From Manduca sexta (Eukaryota; Arthropoda; Insecta; Lepidoptera; Sphingidae), in assembly GCF_014839805.1 (NCBI RefSeq), contig NC_051124.1, positions 3,844,001 to 3,908,000 on the forward strand: a stretch of 64,000 nt of DNA, in the 5' to 3' direction. A program made the translations under genes and the position numbers. This document shows positions 12,501-24,500 of the stretch, piece after piece (position 1 is the first letter of the stretch; the number at the start of each line of letters is the position of its first letter). The notes under the pieces are model-generated. The model did no database searches. It was not told the DNA's origin and worked only from the letters and a program-made list of their open reading frames with translations.

Positions 12501-15500
12501 AATAACATATAGCTAAGTTAATGATTCATTATGATAGCTCTTATAGAATTATTGTAAAAAAATAATTCGAGAAGACTGTTTAACACGTCGAAAAAGCGTC
12601 CGATTTTACCCCAACGCACCTTATGTACTTTCCCGCCTTTTAGAGAGCGTGTACTCGCTAAAAGGTTTATTAATACTTGCTCCCCAACTCTCCAGTCTGT
12701 ACCATGTTTTATTGTCGGTACGTGTGTTGTAGAGCATTCGAGGGGCTTTAGTGAAATTGATGTTTAGAAAGACGATGCGAATTATATTGATTAGAGATGT
12801 GGTGTGTAATGTAAGTCCAATTTCAACATGATTTAGATATACTTATGAAGTTCCTTTTTTGTTTGAATGACAAGACGAGCTTCGTTCAGCATTCGCCTGA
12901 TGATAAGCGATACGACTGCCCATAAACAATAGAAAGACCATTCAACACTTTTAATTACAAAGTATTGTTTGGTATTCCACCGCGCTCGCCATCTTGAGAC
13001 ATGAGATGTTAAGTCTTATTATGTCCAGTAGTACTTAGCACTGGTTACAATGTCCTTCATACCGGAACACAACAGTGACTAGACACTGCTGCTTAGCTGC
13101 AAAAATAGACATTACGGTGGTACCTACCCAGGGGGACTGTCACATATGAGAGACCTACCAGACGATGATGAGGTATAGATGAAATGATCTTAGATGAGTA
13201 CGATTGTATTCACATATTTAAGATATTAATATTAATAACCAAATAACTAGTATGGAAAATCGTTATGAACCCAATAAAGAGGAAACGTTTGTTTATTTGT
13301 AGGGGCTATCTGGAACTACTGAACCGATTTTGATACTTGTTCCACTAAAAGGAACTCCTGAGTGCTCTAGGCTACTTTTAATCCCGGGAAAATATTGTCA
13401 CGCGGGCGAGGAGCCACGACCAAAAGCTAGTAATGAATAAGAATGTATTTCAAATGCTGTAGTCGTTTTTAATCACGTTTAAGTAATACCAATAAATAAA
13501 AAAACTATATGTATTCATATAAAATTCAGCAAAAAGCACCAATTCTAAGTTATCGGCTGTTCGGAATGAATATGACGTTAAGCTGACCCAAATTTGTTGC
13601 TAAATCAATAACGTCGTGATGGATTCTATGACATTTCTAACCGATCAAGCATTCGACGTTGGTTCGCGCCAATGGGAAATTAAAAAATAAACTAGAGCGG
13701 GAATCTAAAGGGCAAACGGTCTCGCTAATTTTAATTTAAACCAACTTTGAATGTCAGCAAAATTAAAAGGAAAACTTTGTTAATACAACTTCGAGATGTG
13801 ATTGATAAATGGAATAGACTTTGACGTTTCTTTGAACATAAATCATGTTGTTGGTTGCTGCCTAGTATATACATATTTATTATTATTTAGGGCAGCCACT
13901 AGTTGTTACAACGTTGCTTACACTAAATAAAAGAAAACCAGTAATCTAATATATAAAAATTTGGAAAATAAAACATACTAAACAAAATTAAAACAAAAAA
14001 CAAATACAAACATTACAAATTAAACAGTTTTCAGATTTTTTTATCTTATGGTTGTTTTGTTTCGTTTTGATATATTCAGTTTACATTTTTAAAGACTGTT
14101 TACAAATTATGTTACTTTTATCACAAACTGCTTAGAATGTTAGGTCGTACAATATACCCACGAATATATGCTGTGGATTACTTAAATATTTATTCGTCTA
14201 CAACCGTGTGGACTGCTAATGACAAATAAATGTTTTCATACCATTCTGCCGCTCAAATTCTCGTAATCTTTTGTTCATTAGGTCGTGACTCGTGACGCGG
14301 CCCCTCGACAGCCTTAAGTTATTACATTTCTTTATGAAAAATATATAAATCGTGTTTTACGAACCTTAAAACAGCATTATTACTCATAAAATTGGTTGTT
14401 ATATCCTTTACGGTGCAGGCATCAGTATAAACGAGGGAAACAGTATTTTACAACCTTCATTGTCTTACGGGAAAAATGTAAGATTTGGTTCTTAAACTAC
14501 ATAGTTGTTTTATTGTTCACTTACAGCCCATTTCAATAATTAATCGCCTTTTTCGATCGATCTGGCCAATCAAAATCTTATTTTGCTTAGAAATGACACA
14601 ATTTAATTGGTTCATTTTCGGGATAAGATCGAAGATAAAAATTTAAATCGTTTATCGAAGTCTTAATAAACGTAAACATTTAAATTGATCGGTACGAAGT
14701 GTTTTTATACGTAATATACAAATATAACGCGTTTTTTGTGACACACTTTTGCTACATAAGTTTATTTGAAAAGATCTGAACTTGAATAAAAGGAAAAATT
14801 GTATTGTGCAAATACAGATATTTGCACCGACCATGCCCGCGCTTATTTCTTTTTATCCGCAGCATACAACGGGCACCTTTCTGTTAATATTTTTTTTTAA
14901 CAATTACCGTGAGTTCATCTAGTTCAATAGGGGGATTTTGAAGTCTTCCTCAATTTATCATGTTCAAAGGTTAAGATGGGTCACAGCGCAATACTATATC
15001 TGACAAATGTCGCTATCTATAAAAACCTATTTGTCGAGCCAATACTTCTTACTAACACCCACGTTTATTGCAAACAACCCACACCATAACCTTTGGACTG
15101 AATTCTGTTTTTAATGTATTGTGATGTTTCCACTGTACTGGAGATCAAAGGAATGCTTTCTGCGCTAAAGGCAAGCCTTTGAAACGTCTGGTTGCGGTTG
15201 AATATTTAACACAGATGCTTCTACTTTTGTATTCATATCTGTCGTTACACAATGATACAAGTGATTACAACATGTTCGCTTTTGGGTTTTTTTTTTAATA
15301 TTCAAAATACAAAAGAATTCTATATTTTGTATGATTATTAATAATTACTAATACTTAAATTAAAAAAGCGTGCATATTCCTGTTAATCAAAATTAAATAT
15401 TTAACGTCAGCCTCCGTGACGCAGTGGATAAAGGCGACTGTAAAACGCGCGGCTGTGGATTCTCATCGAGTCCATAAAATGTATGTTTACGAGATATCCA

Positions 15501-18500
15501 ATTATTTATACCGGGAGTGGATATTGTAGTTTCTAATTATTCTTAAAAACCCATAAGCCTGAACGTGTACCTTCGTAAGGTGCGACTTGAGAACAATTAG
15601 CGCAACTTTTTAAAAGCAAATCCATCTAAAAAGAATTTACAATTCCGGCTATTACTCTAAGCTATTTGTCCTCCCGGCAAATTTTCAAACGCTGTCACAA
15701 GCAGCTGCACTCGTTTCGAAACACGTCTGATAACGTCAAGTCCTTGGCTCCAGCATATAAGCAACGTGGTATTCGAACACATTGTGTGTGGAATACCTTA
15801 TTTTACTGCCTCTCCTTCGTAGCTATTACGTTGTAAGTATAATTTTAGGGTAACAATGTACGATTAATGCGATTACTAAGAACATGTAACTTTGTATGAT
15901 ATTGTTTATTTTTCTAGTATGTGAGTGTGATTCTGGTTAGTTAGGTTACTTAATGTTGTAGTGCTGTTGCTATTGTCTATACTTTATGGGTAATAACCAC
16001 CATCATTTCCTTTTTTCTTTAAAACACGTCTGGTATAAAGTTTTTCTTAAATCCCAAAGATATTTATGTACTGTTAAGACTCTAATTTGTTTATTGTAAA
16101 TTGTTCTTCCATTTAACACCAGTCTATAAAATTAGGTTCATATTAGAGCAAGTAACTTATTTATAATTGTAAAAATATATTTCTGTAACAAACACTTTCT
16201 TGGCCAAAATAATCACAATAAAAATTTTCCTGTCTTAATTTCCAAGCTCTCAAAATTCCTGCGACCAGACGGCACCTCATAGTAAATTCACTCCCGAGAT
16301 ATTTTGATTCCTCATTCCCGATGAATATTAAATGTGTACATCCAACTGCTGCTAAAAATTACGTTGGCTTTGTCGTAGTGTCGTGAAAAAATGTGACTCG
16401 GACCGTTGCAGGTTCAATCCCATATTTAGTCAAACGATTCACAAATATTTGTTCTGAATTTGGATGTTGTGACCTCGTTATTCTTTCTAGTAATTAAGAT
16501 TGAGATTCTACCCCAGGCACAAGCCGACAAATATAAATATCTTATGAGGGAATAGGAGTCGAACTTCTCCGACTGTGAAGTTAGGAAATAGATACATCGT
16601 ATTCTGTGGTGTGAACCTTAAATATTAGGCATCTATGTACAAGATATTAATAGTGTGTTGTCAGCTCCTGTGTCAGAGGATGCTAGGGTTTCGTAAAAAA
16701 AATAAGCGTATGAGGCAAAATGGTTAGGCACAAGTCAATGCGGACACAGTCGTGAGCATACTACAAAGCTCCTTAAATAGAATGGGAAAAAATCAAGATT
16801 GACAGTAATACAATTTTTCCGAGAGGCCAAGACAATGTGTAAGATCAGGGGCAATATTAACAATAACAATATTAAAATTCTTATTCTCAAGTTAATAAAA
16901 CATAATTAATCTACAAATTATATTTTACCCTCTTTAACTTGCTTATTAACATTCATGACGTAGGTAGCTGAAGTAAATAAAGTCGGACAATTTCATTAAA
17001 TAGGTTATTAAAATAGCATTATGCTGAACCAGCGCCGTAACCAATTAAAAAGGACGTATGAAATTATAGTATACAAAGTGTTAATAACATCATCAGCCAC
17101 AAAGCTGGGTCTGCTGCTTTATGCATCCAATCGCTGCCAGCCCTAAGTGTTTATAGACAGTAGTGATTACCATAAAGGAGCGACGTGCTTATTCATTTAG
17201 TTAAAAAAATAGCAGCTTTGAAGCGCCACTTTCGCCTTTTCAATTTAAATTTAACGTTATCAGTACAAACGGTTAATTTCATATTACTAAAACACCCTGA
17301 AGGTTTTTATTTTCCTGGGAGGCTATAAAAGATTACAGATTTGGTCTAACGCTATCGATATAACCAATAGAAGGGTATCTCATACATTTTGTATTCCAAT
17401 AGATAGCTACCACTCCGTGACGCTGCTATAGTGACCAGGTCGGTTGCAAACGTAGTAACCACTGGACATAATGAAATTTAACATCTCAGTTTCAAGATGG
17501 CGAGCGCAGTCAAATACCAAACAATACTTTATAATTAAAGGTGTTGGATGGTGTTTCTATTGCTTATGAGCGTTCGTATCGCTAACCATCAGGCGGACGG
17601 CAAGCTCGTCTTGTCATTCAAAAAAATAAAAAAAAGTAAGAAAGGTCATCATTTCTAACAGAAAAGTGTATTTGGACTTCAGAATACACTATACTATTGT
17701 ACTACCAGATGCAATATGAACTATGATTAGTTGTTTATCCAGTAAGATATTGTGACCTCATTTTGGCGTCGCGTTCAGTGAAAAACGTTCAGTCTCTTTC
17801 TTGTTTGTCGACACTTTATTTTGATAATAATGTCTTAATTTCAATTAAATTGACATATGAATTTTACAATAAAAACTTTTGACCTTTGCTAAGTAAATCT
17901 AAAATGACACCAATTATGATCGAATAAGTGTTTCAATAGCGCACTTCTCCACTTACGTTCCGACAACGGCTCTGCGTTGTTCTTATTTATCAACCGGCTC
18001 TATTTCCACTGGGCGGAAATAGAGCCGGTTTTAATTGAATAAGCGAACGTGGATTACAGCCACTGAATTCTTAATTGAAATGTCTATTAGCTAACTGAGC
18101 TAGGCGCCTTAAGTTAGGTTGTTTTGTGAGTAGGGACATAATTGGTTAAGTGACATTACGAATTGACGCTTGATATCACAGCCCAAAACCCCTTTTCTAT
18201 TCATAGTTCTTTTTGTATATTGGGTTTCAAACAGGCCGGCATAATTGTGTCAACTAGCAAGGCATAATTATGGCTCTTCAGTCGACTATCTATCTGGTGC
18301 TGTAGGGTCTCTTTGCTGTGTTCGTATAATACGAAAATGACTACGGATTGAAAGATGTGCTGTACGAATTTCATTTTAGAATGATTCACGTTTTTTCTAG
18401 GAACAGTCTTATATCAACATCCACACAATAGATCATAAACAACATCCATAATTTCTACGGCATAGTACATAATTTCATAAGTAACATTGAAAAAGTACAT

Positions 18501-21500
18501 ATAAAATGTACAAGACTAGCTGTCTAGCTCTCGTTAGAATGTCTACTTCATTTACGTTCGACCTATTTACTTATAGGTTCTACTATGCGATCCGATGAAA
18601 TTCCGACTTCAATGTGCGAAGTTGGTACAGGAAAGGGCTTGGGGAATACTTTATTTCTATTATTGTCTAGCCCAAACCTGTTACTTTAAATGTGGATTAT
18701 TTATCTCTTAATTCGTTTTAACTTGATATCAACGCCTGGTATACTGTTTGGATATTCAATTTAACATTTAATGCTCAAGAGACCAGGGTGTCGTTCCTAA
18801 TCAGATCTTTAAATTCAATTTATATCCTGAAGGGGTTACAAGAGACACTGCGTCATAATATTGATACGTCGTATTGGCTACCACCCACTTGATGACATGT
18901 ATACTATCTGCCAATAGTATGAATACCCGTGACCATTTAAACCAATTAAGTAATTATAGCACTTAAATAAAATACATCGCATACCATTCAATCCACTTTG
19001 CCAAGTCAACAATTAATATTGCCCAACATAACCTAACCGATAGCACGTCGGCCGTCACAAGTTCCCGCATTATTCCGGTCCGTCTCCATATGGGCATATA
19101 AATACCGTTCTCCCGATCGATGTTCCGGAACAAGCCGTCACTGTGCCAACACGTTAGATATAGATCTGCCGAGGGCCGGGCCACGGAATCGATACCTAAA
19201 TACGTACATAATGTACATCTGCTACGTGAGCGGAGCGATTTCTTTCAATATCACGGTATTGTGTCGACTCGTCGAGCACCGGGATTCCGGTATGTTAGTT
19301 TTGTTGAGGAAGTGGAGTTAATGAAGGAATGTTTGTAATGTTGGTAGAACTTGCTCCGGTTTTATTTTTAGCGTACATTTCTTGTAATAAGGCCTCGATG
19401 TGATAGGCCTCTGTTATTTAGAGGGAGGAGAATTTAAAAATTGAGGAGACATTTGATTTGCAGTTTACTACGATATTGATCTATCTAGTTGATACTTGGA
19501 TGTTTGAAACTGCATAGGAATTAGGAAGGCATTACAATAACAAACCAATCCAATATAATCAAATATTGAAAAAAGTTTGTCGCAAAATGGGAAAATATTT
19601 TCCCCAAATCCTCATTATCTTTTTGAAAGATTATCTTATAATTCCTTTGGATTTAGAGATTTTCATAAGTAATGCTTAAGTTACTAAATATTTACCCCAT
19701 CAACACCAACGATTTGCTATAAAAACGATGTTTATTTTTGCTGCACACGCTAAAAATTAGGGCCGGGTCTAATGGCTCGTGTCAAGAGCCTCTTATGTTC
19801 ACGGGTAAGCCGTTAGGGGCAGATGTTTTCAATATACCCCAAACAATGAAGGTTTATACCAAACAATGAAAACCGATTGGCAATTTCATTATCTGAAAAG
19901 GTTGCAGTTACCACCTTTTTAAAGAAGAGGGGTTGAATGAGTAAATTGACTGCTTGATGGTAAGTGAACGCTGTCATTCATTTAATTCATAATTCGTACT
20001 CTTTAAATGGGTTTTATTTTATGAAAATTAGTTTTCTTTTGTATTCTTATAGTTTTTATATTCATTCAACTTGGTAATCTTAATCATGGTATTGGCATTG
20101 TTAAGACTTTTAATTTTATACTTCGATTTCCAAGTAGAGCAGAAAGCGAATTTCTTGATGTAAAAAACAGCTGAATTAAATTTGTCAATTCCATACCGAT
20201 AAATACGCCCGCTAACACATCACAGTAAAAATAAAAGCTGAGCGAATTGTGGTACACTAGTTGCATCTCTGCTTAACCTAAGTAGTTACGGTGCTAATGC
20301 ATGTAAAGTGCACTTACATAATATACAGGCCAAGTCTAAGAATAAAGCCCGGTAACAACATAATGGTAAGAAACACGCGCCCTGTAGTTTATGACCGATA
20401 ATTGGGTAATTTTAGAACGCGGTAAAAGCTTAAAACTGTGTAGAGTTGATTCACGTGTTATATGATTGTGTTATTTTCATCACGGAAGGTCAATGTCTAT
20501 GTATTTATCCTAAGAAAAAGTAAAGTTACATTTTAGCCTTTATTTGCCTGCAATAAGGCTCAACAAGGGTACTATTATGGTCTTAAAATACTGAAAGTAA
20601 TATGTATACGGAAATACCTTCTCCCGTCCCTAATCACTATTCCATTCTTCTTATTACCAACAACACTCCTCACTCATCTGGTAATATTTGTTTATACGCA
20701 TGGCATTTCACTGAAAATGGAGTGATGCTCTTGCTTGATGATTGCTATAAAAATGTAGGCATTGGACAGAGATGCAACTGGAGTACTCACCGTGTGCAGA
20801 GCCTATTTCCGACAATACAAATATAAAGAACCTGATATCGTATTACGAAAAATTCTAAATCTATTTCTCTCATACTCGTTACGTATGTTATATATGACTT
20901 ATTTATACCCATAAAATCATAGAATGGTGCCCGATTTGGAGACCAACCCAGACACTTTATTGCCAAATATTATTCAGCCTATAAATGGTCACTGACCTTT
21001 GACATTTGTAGACGTATCCCCTAACCAAATAAAAACGTGGCCTGACAGAGTTTCGCATGATTAAATTTGTTTTAATATTGATTTTGGTTTCTGATGCCGA
21101 TTTTTATTGTAACCTTCAGTGGATTTTGTTAATAAGAAATCCTAATACATGTAATGAACCTAGAAATCTATTATCGTGATAAACTATGTTACTGTTAAGT
21201 CTTCTATAACACTAGATCGTGTGTGCTTAGATGACACTGTTTTGTCAATTTCTCCCGTCAAACACCAGCGTAAAACTATTTAAAGGATATTGGCAGCTAA
21301 CATAATTTCTGCGAAAGTCATACAATATAATGAATTATGTACGACGTAACATTTCCAGAAAGCTTCTCTATACACGTTACAAATGAAAGTACTCGATCCA
21401 TACCAGATAATATATCAACGGCAACACATACTAGCCATGCACCAACTTAATGGAAATTAATCAATGGCCACTTCAACCGCACTCCATTAACCTTCGAAAC

Positions 21501-24500
21501 TTTAGGTACATATATGTTGCTATAAATAACGCTCTAAAGGAACGTGTGGAAAATGTCACCGAGCCGTGAGTGGCTCTTCACTCGATGGGACAAAGCCTAT
21601 TTTAGCCAGAGTTCTCAAAGCAAAACGTACTGAAGCATCAGTTTGAGAAACTTTGATGGCAGCTGGCTGGTACGCAAAAAAACAAGTAATAGAAGTAAAG
21701 TTAAAGTTTTGCTTTTGTATACCGAAGTTTTGTATGCTTTTAACTGGATCGTCATTGCATTTCTCGCTAGTGGACTGAATTAAATAATCGTAATAAAATT
21801 ACAAAGGCTATAGGTTTTGTTAGGCTCGGATGTTTGTTAGAAGTAAACGCAGAAACTGCTAGACAACAGTGGCGAAGGGTGAAAAATTTCAAAAGGGAAC
21901 CCGACGAAGTGTTTTTTCTACAGTTAACATAATATAATACACTGTTCACAATAAATAAAAATCAGTAAAATAACATAATACTTAATAATTTCCTTCTAAC
22001 ATATTATATCTAATCTCTAAATTTAAGTACAAAATAATCATATATTTTGAACATGGGTACTTAAAAGAGTCCAACAAGAAATAATAACGCACAAACACTA
22101 ATTATACATTCTAAATTATTAAAAATATTTCGCGCCAATAGCTCAACATGAAGCCGCAAATTCTCGGGTTACCCTGAAGTACACAGACACGCACGCACAC
22201 ATGTATTTTTACGTCACTTCCAAAACATTAGACAAAGACATCGCGCTGCGTGTGAAGGAGACAACAATATCGCGAGGGAAGCTATGCGCGGCCAGGTTCA
22301 CTTCGAACACTATAAGGCGCGAGCACTGCGCGCGAGTTACGATTTAATGAATTGATAGGAACGACAGGTATCATTGAAGTATTGATTTAATTTAATAAAT
22401 ATAAGATGACTTGCTTGAATGCAGTATTTTTATTCTAGTTATATTGTTATGTTTTTCATTTATTATTTTTAATTAATTTACAAAAGGTAACCCGGTAGGA
22501 ATCGGCTTGTATGGACGCTTCGCCACTGCTAGACAAATTTGAAATTTGGCACCTAAATACACCTTCGTTCCGGATTAACATAATATAGGCTAATTTTTAT
22601 TCCGAGAAGATTTTTACAATAACAGGTACTTCTCTTGAAATGAGTCATTTTCACAGCTGGAGCTTTAAAACATACTATTGTTACACGTGCTTGTACAGAA
22701 CACGATAATATAAAACTAAAATAGATCCGACATTCTCACGCGAGAATAGAACAACTATGTTCCTGATGCTAATTGAAAATAAATGTTATTGTTATGGTAT
22801 TATGTAGTTATTTAATATTGTATAATATTTTACATTCTATATTAATACATATTAAAATATAGAAACCACGCTTTCAGTCCGATAATATATTAAAGATTCT
22901 GCGAAATTTAAGTCGTTAGTTTGATTTCTGCTACGCAGCAAAATATTCTTTTTGTACCCTGTAAGTTGTAAACAAAAAACTTATGCATAGAAACCTTCTT
23001 GGAGTTTTAAGGAAAAAGTTAGATGAAACAAAGTATAGACTAAAATTGATTTAGGGAGGTTGAATTTCACCTCGCGCTCGGATATGTTTTGTATAAAAAT
23101 AGGACCACGCATAATAAAATTGCGAAGATTTATATAACGTTGCGTAGATAATAAAAAATGTTATTTATAGACATGTTCGAAATAGAATGTTCTCTCGTCA
23201 CTAGAAAATCTTCGGTGTATTTTTAATTGACGATATTCAATGTCTATAATTTTTTCACATTACAAATTGATAAATTGGTATTTGAATTTATTTTTGGAAC
23301 ACTTACACGTGTGACAATAGTAATTTATTTTTATATAATGTTGCCATTGACTATTATGCTTCGTTTTATTTATGCTCCTGCATTTATTGTACAATGTAAA
23401 TTGGCCATCAAAGTTGTCATTACAATGAATATTTTCCATTTTTTATTTATCTATTATTTAAAAGAACGATAACTAAACTATTGAATAAATACTGCAAATA
23501 AGACATCGCGAAAGGTTCTTTTAAAAATAAACAGCGTTTACGTGAGCCGGACTAAGGCTTCTCGCGTGCAGTGGCCACAAGGTCGGCCCGCAGGAAGTCG
23601 GTACTTACGAGCCGTCCCGGACGAAACGAAAACGTTCGCGTTGTGACGACCATGTGACATTATGGGCCGATTAACGTCCATTCGATCTTCCTATACTTTA
23701 GCTCTGGAATCTTCAATTGCGCCATTGTGTAGAGTTCGCCGACATCTCGAGTGATGTCATTTGTCACGGGATGGTAATTCAGTCCAAAATGTGGAACAAG
23801 TGTAAAATGGAGCTGTTATAGTCATTTGTCAGTTAACAACATGCATTAGCAAAAAAAAACTTGAGCAAGGTAAAATCTTGTACGATTTTTGCGTAAGAAT
23901 TTTTTAAACTAGTTAGTACTAGTTGTAGTTGAGAGCGACGTCACAGCCTTGACCGTAACTTATATGTATGAACAATCACTTACATAGATTATAACACAGA
24001 AAATACACACATTGAATCTATTTATTATTTATTAGGTTTTCCAGCAAACAGAACACTACGATTACAATAATTAAAATATTATATCTTATAGTTCACCCAA
24101 GTTCTCCAGGTAACCTATTTATACATAATTTAGAAAACACGTCTATTGTGTGGCTCTACCACTGAAATAATTCAAAGTATCGGCACGACATTTAGTTACC
24201 AGCGGTAATACCATTAGGGGTCGCAAACCGGTATCCCGGATTTCGAAAATACCGGAATACCGGACCAAATTAAGAACTTCAAAATACCGGTATTGATTTT
24301 ACAAAAACCGGGATTTTCGGTATTTTCGGTATTTTATAAAAATAAAATTCAGTACAAAATGTGTGTATAATTATTAATTTCTCGAGTTTTAAATCGCAAA
24401 AATTTTATTTGCTTGCTATTTCATTCATTCGTATAGGCGTATATTCTATAAAGAGCGGGCAAAATACATGGCTTATGCCTATATTGCTACTTTTGTTTTG

